From assembly GCA_002392705.1 (NCBI GenBank), contig DGHP01000126.1, positions 1 to 19,365 of the forward strand: a stretch of 19,365 nt of DNA, written 5' to 3'. The translations under genes were made by a program, and so were the position numbers. The notes beneath the pieces are model-generated. The model did not search any database. It saw nothing but the letters and a program-made list of their open reading frames with translations, and was not told where the DNA came from. Positions 1 to 7,917 of the stretch are shown piece after piece (position 1 is the first letter of the stretch; each line of letters opens with the position of its first letter). Origin of the DNA: Lachnospiraceae bacterium UBA3845. GTDB taxonomy: Bacteria > Bacillota > Clostridia > Lachnospirales > Lachnospiraceae.

Positions 1-260
1 GACTGGAAGATCATGCCGATCTTGCGGCGGAAGCGGCGCAGTTCCTTTCCCTTGAGGGTCATGACGTCGGTTCCGTCCACGATCAGGTGTCCTTCCGTGA
101 TATCAATCATGCGGTTGATGGTCCGGATCAGCGTGGACTTTCCGGCTCCGGAGAGGCCTATGATCGCCACAAACTCTCCCTGATCGATGGTCAGATTCAC
201 ATGCTGAAGGCCTTTTGTCCCGTTCGGGTAAGTTTTCGATACATCTTTGAATTCAATCAT
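1..260 (-). CDS. phnC: Phosphonate-type ABC transporter ATP-binding protein PhnC (partial, C-terminus outside window)
   Basis: This is the first 86 codons of an ABC ATPase; the rest lies beyond the left edge. It begins [19 protein letters not shown] and carries a Walker A (GLSGAGKST, residues 35-43) and the start of the Q-loop (GMIFQ, 82-86). The sequence LIRTINRMI after Walker A and the wording up to the Q-loop are typical of the PhnC family, which powers uptake of phosphonate, phosphite or phosphate esters at the cytoplasmic face of the membrane. The ATG at 258-260 follows an AGGGGA ribosome site about nine bases upstream. It lies downstream of phnD on the same strand, as in phn operons, with an intrinsic terminator-like hairpin between the two. 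The permease (PhnE) would be expected further left, outside the window. Family assignment is firm; the exact substrate is not. Confidence 0.92.
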   Translation of the reverse strand, partial: MIEFKDVSKTYPNGTKGLQHVNLTIDQGEFVAIIGLSGAGKSTLIRTINRMIDITEGHLIVDGTDVMTLKGKELRRFRRKIGMIFQ

Positions 261-285
261 AATGACTGTTCCCCTGCGTAAAAGA

Positions 286-320
286 AGCCGGACGAAATTC
301 CCTATGGAATTCGTCCGGCT
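286..320 (-). terminator. Intercistronic intrinsic terminator/attenuator between phnD and phnC
   Basis: An inverted repeat has arms 286-301 and 306-320 (15 paired bases, one bulged A, loop of four). Read on the minus strand, the stem ends in CCGGCT and is followed at once by TTCTTTTAC, the form of an intrinsic terminator. It lies after phnD and just ahead of the phnC ribosome site. It would therefore be expected to stop much of the phnD message and let a fraction through to phnC. The hairpin is seen in the sequence; partial read-through is inferred. Confidence 0.75.
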
Positions 321-502
321 CCCATGATTGTTCTCTGAGATATTCTCCGGGGACGCACCGGCATTCGAAGTCCGCGCCGCGCGCGGCTCTGAGCGCATTG
401 CAGTCAGAGATTCAGCCGGGAGCAGCGATCGGACAGACCGGCACTCTCCCGCTCTTCATAAAACAGACCTGCCGGCGCCGCCTCAGGCTGATGCATCAGC
501 AA

Positions 503-1588
503 TCAGTTCTCGACAACGGTAAGCGCCTCGCGTGCCACGTCATAATCAGAATCCTGAGCAGCCGCGTATCCGGTGTGGGAATAGATCCCGAAGATGGCCT
601 GGCCTTCCTCTGTTCCGGCGATCTCGATGATGGCATCCTGGAAATCCTTGATGAACTCGGAGTTGTATACATCCGGGTCTGCCATGGTAATGGCTACGGT
701 GTCGTTATAAATCTTGTCAGTAACGCCGATAACGTTCAGTTCGTTCCAGATTACGTCCTCACGGCCGAGACCCTGCTTTCCGGTAGAATCGGTCTCATCT
801 GCCGGGATGCTCCAGGACTCTTCATAGTCGTTGCGGCCGTCAGCATAGCAGACGATCACGTCGACTGCCTCGGAAGCTGCCTGGTTGAAAGCGGATGCAT
901 AGCCGTCAAGTGTGGTAACGTTGGACAGGTCGGTGATCATCTTGCCGTCATACTTGTCCATCAGCCACAGAGTCGGATAGATATATCCGGCAGAGCTGGA
1001 GACGTTCATGACTGCCCACTGAGCGGCATCAAGGTCTTCCCAGGTAAGCTCTTCGCCCGCGTTCACTTTCGCGGCAAGCTCCTTGCCGTACTCAGACGGG
1101 GTAGCATAGATCAGGGCGCGGTAGAAAGTAACCTGCGGGCCGTCCTTCTTCGTAGCGTTTGCCTCGCCGTTCCAGTCAGCCGGTGTCTCGCTGTCGTTGG
1201 AAAGGCCGTTTCTGGTTGCGGTAAGAACAACATCTGTCTCATCAGAATACAGGGCATAGGTTCCGCCCGGAAGCCATGCGACGTCGATCGCGCCTGCTGC
1301 CAGTGCTTCGCCTGCCGCTTCATAGGAATCGGATACGGTAATCTCAACATTGCCGATCGTATATCCCTTGTCAGCCATAGCTGCGATCAGGAGTTCCGGA
1401 AGGTCGCTGGTTCCGGAGATGATCTCTTCCGGATCTCTGGACGGAACAAACTGAAGCGCAAGGGTATCGATCTCTTTCGATCCGCTCTCGGCAGGAGCCG
1501 GTCTCTCAGCCGCGAACGCAGTTGCGGTAAGGCTTCCAGCCGCAAGAGCTGCGGCAACCATCAGGGCACTGAACTGTTTGAATTTCAT
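503..1588 (-). CDS. phnD: Phosphonate/phosphite-type ABC transporter substrate-binding protein PhnD
   Basis: A 361-residue exported binding protein that would deliver phosphonate or a related phosphorus oxyanion to the PhnCE transporter. Residues 1-26 form a signal peptide (MKFKQF, hydrophobic core, TATAFA cleavage region). There is no lipobox cysteine, which is unusual for a Gram-positive binding protein. Family features are FVPSRDPEEI (47-56), DVAWLPGGTYAL (about 102-113), the NVSSSAGYIYP loop (195-205), which in the family contacts the oxyanion, and YADGRNDYEESW (248-259). It is somewhat longer than the usual 310-340 residues. AGGAGG lies at 1595-1600, seven bases or so before the ATG. It is the first gene of its operon, with a strong promoter upstream and a structured 242-nt gap before phnC. 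Substrate specificity within the family cannot be read from sequence. Confidence 0.9.
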   Translation of the reverse strand: MKFKQFSALMVAAALAAGSLTATAFAAERPAPAESGSKEIDTLALQFVPSRDPEEIISGTSDLPELLIAAMADKGYTIGNVEITVSDSYEAAGEALAAGAIDVAWLPGGTYALYSDETDVVLTATRNGLSNDSETPADWNGEANATKKDGPQVTFYRALIYATPSEYGKELAAKVNAGEELTWEDLDAAQWAVMNVSSSAGYIYPTLWLMDKYDGKMITDLSNVTTLDGYASAFNQAASEAVDVIVCYADGRNDYEESWSIPADETDSTGKQGLGREDVIWNELNVIGVTDKIYNDTVAITMADPDVYNSEFIKDFQDAIIEIAGTEEGQAIFGIYSHTGYAAAQDSDYDVAREALTVVEN

Positions 1589-1689
1589 GTTGATCCTCCT
1601 GTGGATTTTGGATGATATGGCCGGGGGCTTCCGACGCTCCCGGACACAAGACAGCCCTCTGAAGGGCAGTTAAGAAAAAAGACAATTAA

Positions 1690-1718
1690 ACGATAGCATC
1701 CCGTTATTCCAGTGTCAA
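1690..1718 (-). promoter_or_regulatory. Sigma-A promoter of phnD
   Basis: On the minus strand a perfect -35 box TTGACA (1713-1718) is separated by 17 bases from TATCGT (1690-1695), a four-of-six match to the -10 consensus. Transcription would start near 1683, giving a leader of about 95 nt before phnD. No Pho-box-like direct repeats were recognised upstream. Confidence 0.7.
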
Positions 1719-1871
1719 GAAAAAAACAGGGAAGACTTTCCGGCCTCAGAAGCAGATCCGGCTGCCGCAGCTGCCCCGCGGCGGGAAGAAATTCTATGGA
1801 TCAGGAAGGAAAAGGTCCTTGCTCCCGGCTGCTTTTTCAGGCATGATGCATAACTGTATTTGCCAAAGTCC

Positions 1872-1900
1872 TTGCAAAAAAGTCATTTTCACTATACTAT
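1872..1900 (+). promoter_or_regulatory. Sigma-A promoter of deoD
   Basis: TTGCAA (1872-1877) is followed after 17 bases by TACTAT (1895-1900). An alternative -10, TATACT (1893-1898), has a better match but only a 15-base spacer. Start of transcription is expected near 1907, leaving a leader of about 100 nt. Confidence 0.55.
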
Positions 1901-1906
1901 GGACTT

Positions 1907-1919
1907 AACAGTTACTGTT
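1907..1919. promoter_or_regulatory. Possible operator palindrome at the deoD transcription start
   Basis: AACAG-TTA-CTGTT is a perfect 5-3-5 inverted repeat sitting directly at the predicted start of transcription, the position where a bound repressor would block initiation. A looser inverted repeat (GTCAGA...TCTGAC) lies about 20-50 bases further downstream in the leader. The repressor is unknown and no regulator gene is in the window. Confidence 0.35.
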
Positions 1920-2005
1920 CTCGGCCATTTTGAAATTGAGTCAGATCAGATTAGATTCTGTTCTGACAGGCAAATCATCTATTATCAAAAGAGGAGGAAC
2001 TTCTT

Positions 2006-2716
2006 ATGGCTACACCACATAACAGCGCTGAAAAAGGCGATATCGCAAAAACCGTACTTCTCCCCGGCGATCCCCTGAGGGCAAAATTCATCGCAGAGAA
2101 TTTCCTTGAGAATCCGGTCCAGTTCAACTCGGTCCGCAACATTCTCGGCTTTACCGGCGATTACCAGGGCGTCAAAGTATCGGTCATGGCTACCGGTATG
2201 GGGATCCCCTCCATCGGCATCTACTCCTATGAGCTGATTCATTTCTACGATGTCAAAAACCTGATCAGGATCGGTTCCTGCGGAGCGCTTCAGCCGGAGC
2301 TGAAGCTGGGCGACATCGTGATGGCCCAGGGCGCCTGCACGGACAGCAACTACGCGAGCCAGTACAATCTTCCGGGCACCTACAGCGCCATTGCGGACTT
2401 CGGTCTTCTGATCATGGCAAAGGAAGCCGCTGACCGGCACGGATACCGCTATGCGGTCGGCAACGTCTCCTGTACCGATGTCTTCTACCGTGAAGATAAC
2501 CCGGATAAAGCCTGGGCAAAGATGGGCGTCCTGGCCAGCGAGATGGAAAGCTACGCGCTTTACTGCAACGCGGCCGCGGGCGGAGCAAAAGCCCTGAGCA
2601 TGTTCACCGTCTCCGATTCCCTGGTAACCGGCGAGGCCATGTCAGCCTATGACCGCCAGACTTCCTTCACAAACATGATGACGGTCGCGCTTGAGACGGC
2701 TGTGGCCGCAGAATAA
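2006..2716 (+). CDS. deoD: DeoD-type purine nucleoside phosphorylase
   Basis: A 236-residue enzyme of full family length, catalysing the reversible phosphorolysis of purine (deoxy)nucleosides to base plus (deoxy)ribose-1-phosphate in the cytoplasm. The hexameric DeoD subfamily is recognised from MATPH at the N-terminus (the His contributed to the neighbour's active site), GDPLRAK (21-27, phosphate loop), Arg44, RIGSCG (88-93), the ribose-binding SEMES (178-182, Glu179/Met180/Glu181) and TVSDS with the catalytic Asp204. The ATG is preceded by GAGGAGG at 1991-1997 with eight bases spacing. It is the only plus-strand gene here and converges on the nucleoside ABC operon, sharing a terminator with it. 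This fits a role in using imported purine nucleosides. Confidence 0.97.
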   Translation: MATPHNSAEKGDIAKTVLLPGDPLRAKFIAENFLENPVQFNSVRNILGFTGDYQGVKVSVMATGMGIPSIGIYSYELIHFYDVKNLIRIGSCGALQPELKLGDIVMAQGACTDSNYASQYNLPGTYSAIADFGLLIMAKEAADRHGYRYAVGNVSCTDVFYREDNPDKAWAKMGVLASEMESYALYCNAAAGGAKALSMFTVSDSLVTGEAMSAYDRQTSFTNMMTVALETAVAAE

Positions 2717-2758
2717 ATGCAGGCATGGCAGCTACTTTCGGGCTTTATCGCTCAAAAA

Positions 2759-2791
2759 CGGGGTTCCCGGATGAGGGAACCCCGCATTTTT
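2759..2791. terminator. Bidirectional intrinsic terminator between deoD and nupQ
   Basis: Perfect 10-base arms (2759-2768 and 2775-2784, CGGGGTTCCC type) enclose a six-base loop. The plus strand continues CATTTTTAT and the minus strand continues TTTTTGAGC, so the same hairpin can end deoD and the converging transporter operon. The nupQ stop codon (2790-2792) overlaps the plus-strand T-tract. Confidence 0.9.
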
Positions 2792-3707
2792 ATGCCTTCG
2801 ACTTGTGCGTGGCGCGGTTGTAATTGATCACGGAGATCACAACCAGAACCACGATTGTTACGATATAGGGAAGCATCAGCACCAGGTCGGCCGGCGCATT
2901 GGTCAGCTGCAGCTGGTTGGAGACGGCGTCCGCGACACCGAAAATCAGTGCGCAGAGCATGGACCCGAGCGGAGCCCCGCCTACCATCGAGGATGCTGAA
3001 AGGCCGATGTAGCCTCGTCCGGCAACCATGTCCTTGGTAAAGGAGGTCAGGTAGCCCATGGACATGAAAGCTCCTCCGATGCCGCCCAGAATGCCGGACA
3101 GGATCCAGGCCAGAAGATAGATCTTCGACACGGAGATACCGACAGATTCCGCCGCGTGCGGATTTTCACCGACCGCACGGATATGAAGGCCGGTCTTGGT
3201 CCTGCGGATAAAGATGCTCAGGAGAATCGCGGCGAGCACCGCTCCGTAGGTCAGGATATTGTGGCCGGAAAGGATCGGTCCGATTACCGGAATCGATTTC
3301 AGCCCCGGAATCGCAATCTTCGGCAGTGCCAGCGACTTGATGGCAACAGCGGAATTGGATTTCTCACCTGTCAGCGCAAAGAGCAGGAAAATCGTTCCGC
3401 CCGAGGACGCCAGGTTGATGGCGATCTGCGCGAGCATCAGATCTGCCTTTCCCTTTACCGTGGCAACCCAGATCAGTACGCCTGTGACGGCTCCCGCAAG
3501 AACGGCAGCAAGAAATCCGACCAGAGCGCTGTGAGTGGCTCCGCTGACAATAACGCCGATCAGGGCGCCCCAGAGCATCATGGACTCCGCAGCCATGTTG
3601 AACAGGCCGGCCTTCTGGCAGACCGCCGCGGACAGGGCCGCGAAAATCAGAGGAGTCGAAAGACGCAGTACGGAAAATCCGAATGAAGTAATCAGTCTGA
3701 CATTCAT
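2790..3707 (-). CDS. nupQ: Nucleoside ABC transporter permease, NupQ-like
   Basis: A 305-residue, very hydrophobic protein of the branched-chain-permease-like superfamily (BPD_transp_2), one of the two channel subunits of a nucleoside importer. Many membrane-spanning stretches run through the length. The cytoplasmic coupling segment GLHIRAVGENPHAAESVGIS (near 172-191) is the hallmark that contacts the ATPase. The glycine-rich RGYIGLSASSMVGGAPLGS in the last third is also typical. The start codon overlaps the stop of the upstream permease by four bases (ATGA), and the ribosome site AGGAGGGG is embedded in the last codons of that gene, so translation is probably coupled. It ends at the bidirectional terminator. 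Homologous permeases also serve simple sugars; the BMP binding protein in the operon favours nucleosides. Confidence 0.9.
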   Translation of the reverse strand: MNVRLITSFGFSVLRLSTPLIFAALSAAVCQKAGLFNMAAESMMLWGALIGVIVSGATHSALVGFLAAVLAGAVTGVLIWVATVKGKADLMLAQIAINLASSGGTIFLLFALTGEKSNSAVAIKSLALPKIAIPGLKSIPVIGPILSGHNILTYGAVLAAILLSIFIRRTKTGLHIRAVGENPHAAESVGISVSKIYLLAWILSGILGGIGGAFMSMGYLTSFTKDMVAGRGYIGLSASSMVGGAPLGSMLCALIFGVADAVSNQLQLTNAPADLVLMLPYIVTIVVLVVISVINYNRATHKSKA

Positions 3708-4792
3708 GCCTTCCCCTCCTTTTCTGCAAGCGCTTTCTTCGCGGAATTAAAGATCAGCCTGCGTTTGAAGCCGCTCAGGAACATCTCAGCCGCCACCAGG
3801 ACGATGATGATGCCCTGGATAATGGAGACGAATTCCGGCGGTATATCGGTCGTACGGGAGACGATGTCCGCACCGGTACGGATGTAGGCGATCAGGAAAG
3901 CGCTCAGAGGAACCAGAGCCGGATTCTTTCTCGCCAGAACCGCGATCATCAGTCCGTCGAAGCCGTAGCCTGTAAGCGCGGTCCACTGGTAGCTGGAGAA
4001 CATGCCCAGAACCTGTACGGTTCCGCCGAGTCCCGCGAACGCGCCGCCGATCACCTGCGCAAGGATGATGGTTGAAACAACCGGAATACCGATGTATTTC
4101 GCGAAGACCGGGTTCAGGCCGACGATGCGCATCTTGAAGCCGAAGGACATCTTATAGAACAGAATCCCCGCGACAAGCACGCAGAGCAGGGCGACAATCA
4201 GTCCGGCATGAACCGAAGTTTTGGGAATGATGTTCCGGAACTTCAGCTCCGGTGCCCATTTGTAGGAGGCTGTGATGGAGGAACCCGGGTCCTTGATCTG
4301 ATACTTCAGAATATAGTTGGTCAGATACAGAAGAATGTAGTTCATCATCAGGGAAACGACGCAGACATCCGCGTGGAAATACTGATCCGCGAGAGCGGGA
4401 ATCAGGGACGCTGCCATGCCGGCCAGGCAGCCGACCGCCAGAAGGATGATGAGAAGAAGCCAGGCCGGAACCTTGTTTGAGAGCGCTATGGCAACGCATG
4501 CAGACAGGCATCCGCCCAGATTGACCGCTCCTTCTCCTACCAGGTTGAACTTGTTGATTGCATATACAAAGCACATGCAGATACCGGTGAAGATGATCGG
4601 TATCATGGTCGAAAGGATATTGCCGAACCGCCGGAAGGACGAGAACGGTCCCACGATGAACTGCTGGATGACATACAGAGGGTCGTCCGAAATCAGCGCC
4701 AGGATAACCAGTGCGATCGCATAGGCAACCAGGACGGCGACAAGAATACGGACCAGGTCAAACCAGGTCTCGATTGTTTTTGCTTTATTCAT
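3704..4792 (-). CDS. nupP: Nucleoside ABC transporter permease, NupP-like
   Basis: The second, longer permease subunit (362 residues), forming the channel with the NupQ-like partner. The N-terminal RILVAVLVAYAIALVILAL is the first membrane segment. FNLVGEGAVNLGG (about 82-94) is the conserved loop in which family members read N-x-G-x-E-G, and GFKMRIVGLNPVFAKYIGI is the coupling segment facing the ATPase. The charged C-terminus (KKALAEKEGKA) also encodes the ribosome site of the next gene. Its ATG overlaps the stop of the ATPase gene by four bases. The paired overlaps on both sides indicate a fixed 1:1:1 expression unit of ATPase and permeases. Confidence 0.9.
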   Translation of the reverse strand: MNKAKTIETWFDLVRILVAVLVAYAIALVILALISDDPLYVIQQFIVGPFSSFRRFGNILSTMIPIIFTGICMCFVYAINKFNLVGEGAVNLGGCLSACVAIALSNKVPAWLLLIILLAVGCLAGMAASLIPALADQYFHADVCVVSLMMNYILLYLTNYILKYQIKDPGSSITASYKWAPELKFRNIIPKTSVHAGLIVALLCVLVAGILFYKMSFGFKMRIVGLNPVFAKYIGIPVVSTIILAQVIGGAFAGLGGTVQVLGMFSSYQWTALTGYGFDGLMIAVLARKNPALVPLSAFLIAYIRTGADIVSRTTDIPPEFVSIIQGIIIVLVAAEMFLSGFKRRLIFNSAKKALAEKEGKA

Positions 4793-6333
4793 AGTACACC
4801 CTCCATTTCCTGCGCAGTCATCGTGCGGATGCCCAGCATATATTCACCGAGCACATCGACATCGACTACATTGGCCTTGGGGAAGGCGGCGACGATCCTG
4901 CCCTGCCTCATGACCAGCAGCCGGTCGCTCACTTCCAGAATCTCGTTCAGGTCTGCCGAGATCAGCAGGGATCCGATGCCCTTCTCGCGGGTCTGGCGTA
5001 CCAGATACTTGCGGATCATCTCAGCTGTACCGACGTCAACACCGCGGGTCGGCTGGTTGGCCACCACGAAATTGGCCCCGCTGGTGAATTCACGCGCAAC
5101 GACCACTTTCTGGATATTTCCGCCGGAAAGGAAGCGGATCGCTTCATCCTGGCTGTCGCAGGCAATCTCAAACTCCTCAATCAGCTCGTCCGTGATGCGC
5201 TTCGCCTTCTTCTTGTCCAGGAAGATGCCGCTCATGTTCTCCTTCTTGTCAAAGCGGTCAGCGATCGCATTGTCCCGCACCGAAAGGTCATTCACGCAGC
5301 CCACCGTCATACGGTCTTCCGGTATGACGGACATGCCCGCTGAGCGGATATCCGCGATCTTCATCCCTTTCAGATCCTTTCCGTTCAGCTTCACGGTCCC
5401 TGCGTCATATGAAACCATACCGCTGATGGAATCGGACAGGTCGCTCTGGCCGTTGCCCTCCACGCCTGCGATTCCGAGAACTTCCCCTTCACGGATGGTA
5501 AAGGATACATCGTCCAGGGTCTTTTTGCCCTCAGAATTCGTCCGGGTCAGATTGCGCACTTCCAGGATCGGTTTTCCCGGCCTGGGGTCTTCCTTATCAA
5601 TCTTCAGGACGACATCGCGGCCTACCATCAGACGGGAGATCCCCGCCGCATCCAGTTCCGATATGGGATACGTGCCGTTGCAGTAGCCGTGCCGGAGCAC
5701 CGTAACATTGTCGCAGAGTTCCATAACCTCTTCCAGCTTATGGGAAATGAAGATTACGGAATGCCCTTCCTTTCTGAGAAGCTTGAGCTGCTCAAACAGC
5801 TCGCGGGTCTCCTGTGGTGTGAGAACGGCGGTCGGCTCGTCCAGGATAAGGACCTTCGCTCCGCGGATCAGTGCCTTCAGGATCTCAACCTTCTGCATAA
5901 GTCCTACGGAAAGGTCTCCCACTCTGGCAGATGCATCCAACCCGAAGCGGTACTTATCCGACATCTCCTGCGTCATCTGGACAGCCTTCTGGGTATCCAC
6001 CAGTCCGTTCTTCCTGGGTTCCATGCCCAGCGTCACATTCTGAGCCACCGTCATGGACGGAAGAAGCATGAAATGCTGATGCACCATGCCGACGCCCAGG
6101 CTGATCGCCTCCAGCGGCGAGGAGATCTTCACTTTCTTTTCATTTACATAGATCGCGCCCTCCTGAGGCTGCTCCATTCCGAACAGAACCTTCATCAGGG
6201 TCGTCTTGCCGGCCCCGTTCTCCCCTACCAGAGCATGGATCTCACCCTGCTGCACAGAGAACGTAATGCCTTTATTCGCCACGAAGCCGTTTGGATAGAT
6301 CTTCGTGATATTTTCCATTTTCAGTGCTTCCAT
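4789..6333 (-). CDS. nupO: Nucleoside ABC transporter double ATPase, NupO-like
   Basis: A 514-residue protein with two fused nucleotide-binding domains, as in the RbsA/NupO class. Domain 1 has Walker A GENGAGKTT (37-45), signature LSVGLMQ (141-147), Walker B LILDEP (162-167) and switch His198. Domain 2 is catalytically atypical, as usual in this family: its P-loop is GVEGNGQS (290-297), lacking the usual GKS/T, while it keeps LSGGNIQK (402-409) and ends in ANQPTRGVD (425-433). ATP hydrolysis is therefore probably carried mainly by domain 1. The start at 6333 has AAGGA seven bases upstream; a second Met at residue 6 is possible but less well placed. It energises import by the two permeases encoded after it and is separated from the binding-protein gene by a 227-nt structured spacer. 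Confidence 0.93.
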   Translation of the reverse strand: MEALKMENITKIYPNGFVANKGITFSVQQGEIHALVGENGAGKTTLMKVLFGMEQPQEGAIYVNEKKVKISSPLEAISLGVGMVHQHFMLLPSMTVAQNVTLGMEPRKNGLVDTQKAVQMTQEMSDKYRFGLDASARVGDLSVGLMQKVEILKALIRGAKVLILDEPTAVLTPQETRELFEQLKLLRKEGHSVIFISHKLEEVMELCDNVTVLRHGYCNGTYPISELDAAGISRLMVGRDVVLKIDKEDPRPGKPILEVRNLTRTNSEGKKTLDDVSFTIREGEVLGIAGVEGNGQSDLSDSISGMVSYDAGTVKLNGKDLKGMKIADIRSAGMSVIPEDRMTVGCVNDLSVRDNAIADRFDKKENMSGIFLDKKKAKRITDELIEEFEIACDSQDEAIRFLSGGNIQKVVVAREFTSGANFVVANQPTRGVDVGTAEMIRKYLVRQTREKGIGSLLISADLNEILEVSDRLLVMRQGRIVAAFPKANVVDVDVLGEYMLGIRTMTAQEMEGVL

Positions 6334-6560
6334 AAGCTTTTCCTTCTCTAAGATAAAGCAGACTTGTTTTCCTCGCGCGGCGATGTCCTCAGACGTCCTG
6401 CTGAACCGGACAGCTCTCTTCTCCCTTTCCGGCCTGTGATCAGACCGGACGGGGGAAGGCGCATCTTCCGGGCCGGTTCCTCCTCATTAACTGCAGAAAC
6501 GGGGAGCCCGGAGCAGAAGCTGCCGGATCCCCCGTCTGTTATCCGCCGTTGCCGGGAATA
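6334..6560 (-). other. Structured intercistronic spacer between nupN and nupO
   Basis: This spacer can fold on the minus strand into at least two nested structures. One (6499-6535) has an outer ACGGGG/CCCCGT stem and an inner CCGGAGC-AGAA-GCT(G)CCGG hairpin, followed by TTTCTG, which is a poor terminator tail. The other (6429-6476) has an outer CCGGCC/GGCCGG stem and an inner GGAAG/CTTCC hairpin. No convincing promoter or protein was found. It probably protects or attenuates the message so that the binding protein is made in excess of the transporter. Confidence 0.5.
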
Positions 6561-7631
6561 TTATTTAACAGAACCGATCAGAGCCTGATAGTCATCCTCA
6601 GTCCCGTCGAAATAGGACTTCACAACGATCTTGCCGGATGTGATGTCTTCGATCGCCTGATCAACCGCATCCTGAACTTCCTGCGGAACAACTTCCGCAT
6701 AGTAGTCATTCTGGGAAAGTCCTACAGCGTTCTCAGCAACGCCCATGGCCTTCAGAGTTCCCCACTCGATGGTGGAAGGATCAGCGAACAGGGAGATCAT
6801 GGTATTGCCGACTTCCTTGGTAACGGAAGTAGCGATCACCTTCGCAAACGCTTCGTTGCTGTCGATGAATGCCGCATACTGGTCAGAGTCAACGCCCAGG
6901 GTCCACACGCCGTCAAGCTCGGTAGCCGCCTCGAAAGCGCCTGTGCCTGCTCCACCGGCGATCGGGAAGAATACGTCTACGCCCGCGCTGGAGTTCTGGG
7001 TATTGCAGATCTCTTTCATCTTTGCGGTGTTGCTCCAGTCGCCGACCCAGCCTGTGCTGACCTTGACGTCCGGATTGTAGGAAAGCGCACCGTCCACATA
7101 ACCGGTGATGAAATCCTTGATAACCGGATTCTCAACTCCGCCGATCGCTCCGATGGCTCCGTTCTGTGACAGGCCTGCCGCCACGATACCGCCGAGGTAA
7201 GAGGACTCATTCTGTTTGAAATAGATATACAGAATGTTGTCAGCGGCTACCGGCGTATCAGAGTTGATATCAAAGAGAACGAACTTCGTATCCGGGAACT
7301 CCGGAGCAACTGTCTCAACCATCTCCTGATAGGTGGAGCTGGCGATTACATAATCGTAACCCGTGTCAAGCAGGTCATACATGGTATCCAGATAGCCCGC
7401 AGCATCATCCCCGGTCTCAACCGTCTTGACTTCATAGCCGGCGCTCCGGAGGACGTTCATGCCAACTTCACCGGAATCGTTGAAAGACATGTCACCAAGG
7501 CCTGTTACGATATAAGCGATGGAACCTTCTCCTTTAAAATCCGGCTCTTCCGCCATAACAGCCATGCTTCCCGCAAGTGCAAGGGCCGCAGTCACGGATG
7601 CTGCAAGTATAGTGGTAAACTTTCTGTTCAT
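6561..7631 (-). CDS. nupN: BMP-family nucleoside-binding protein of the ABC transporter (NupN/PnrA-like)
   Basis: A 356-residue exported solute-binding protein of the basic membrane protein family, whose characterised members (Treponema PnrA, Bacillus NupN) bind purine or broader nucleosides. A signal peptide covers residues 1-27 (MNRKF, hydrophobic core, VMA before EEP), but the lipobox cysteine normal for this family is absent. Typical features are GDMSFND near residue 47, where family members bind the nucleobase and ribose, KFVLFDINSDTP, the GAIGAIGG turn, and GVDSDQYAAF in the C-terminal lobe. AAGGAGGT at 7638-7645 is an ideal ribosome site, six bases before the ATG. It is the first gene of the operon with a strong promoter upstream. 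The nearby deoD and nucleoside hydrolase support a nucleoside ligand, though the exact preference is not shown. Confidence 0.88.
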   Translation of the reverse strand: MNRKFTTILAASVTAALALAGSMAVMAEEPDFKGEGSIAYIVTGLGDMSFNDSGEVGMNVLRSAGYEVKTVETGDDAAGYLDTMYDLLDTGYDYVIASSTYQEMVETVAPEFPDTKFVLFDINSDTPVAADNILYIYFKQNESSYLGGIVAAGLSQNGAIGAIGGVENPVIKDFITGYVDGALSYNPDVKVSTGWVGDWSNTAKMKEICNTQNSSAGVDVFFPIAGGAGTGAFEAATELDGVWTLGVDSDQYAAFIDSNEAFAKVIATSVTKEVGNTMISLFADPSTIEWGTLKAMGVAENAVGLSQNDYYAEVVPQEVQDAVDQAIEDITSGKIVVKSYFDGTEDDYQALIGSVK

Positions 7632-7717
7632 ACGACTACCTCCTTTTTATGAAACCATTATGTGACGGTCCTCTGTCGTCGGACAGGAGGCCCAGCTCAG
7701 GCGGCCGGATGTTTTGT

Positions 7718-7737
7718 GCAAATCGACAAATATTTGC
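7718..7737. promoter_or_regulatory. Inverted repeat in the nupN leader, possible operator
   Basis: GCAAAT and ATTTGC form 6-base arms around an eight-base centre that itself contains part of CAAATATTTG, a perfect 10-base palindrome. It lies about 20 to 40 bases downstream of the predicted start of transcription, where a repressor roadblock could act. The binding protein is unknown. Confidence 0.3.
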
Positions 7738-7762
7738 GGGCAAACAAGCCGCTCTTTCCCCA

Positions 7763-7791
7763 AGTATACCCAAACATAAGGGAATTTGCAA
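7763..7791 (-). promoter_or_regulatory. Sigma-A promoter of the nup operon
   Basis: On the minus strand TTGCAA (7786-7791) is followed after exactly 17 bases by TATACT (7763-7768), a five-of-six -10 box. Transcription would begin near 7756, about 125 nt before the nupN start codon. Confidence 0.72.
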
Positions 7792-7917
7792 GAGAAGCAT
7801 ACAGCTTTTTATAAATAAAAGTTGCGATTCACGGCCTGACTCAGATCAGCTTCCGGTCCGTCATGCCTGTGCGGCACATGGCCCTGAGCGTACTGTGTGC
7901 CGTAAGAAAACCAAAAA

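Larger units (their letters stand above)
1589..2005. other. Divergent intergenic region between phnD and deoD
   Basis: This 417-base gap separates the divergent genes phnD (minus) and deoD (plus) and holds a promoter for each, listed separately. The phnD leader of about 95 nt can form two hairpins on the minus strand: one across 1621-1643 (CCGGGAGC pairing with GCCCCCGG, one mismatch) and one near 1654-1667 (GCCCT/AGGGC). The stretch between the two promoters, about 1720-1870, shows no reading frame, repeat or known RNA motif that I can recognise. Confidence 0.6.

Noticed and set aside
398..1615. 405-codon open frame on the plus strand opposite phnD
   Set aside because: Covers phnD and its ribosome site on the other strand and shows no domain, signal peptide or convincing start.
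6348..6464. 38-codon minus-strand frame in the nupN-nupO spacer, with GAGGAGG about 14 bases upstream
   Set aside because: Spacing is too long, the predicted peptide is Arg/Ser-rich without features, and the region is better explained as folded RNA.
7632..7756. Possible purine riboswitch in the nupN leader
   Set aside because: The conserved loop sequences and three-way junction of purine riboswitches could not be found; only simple hairpins are visible.
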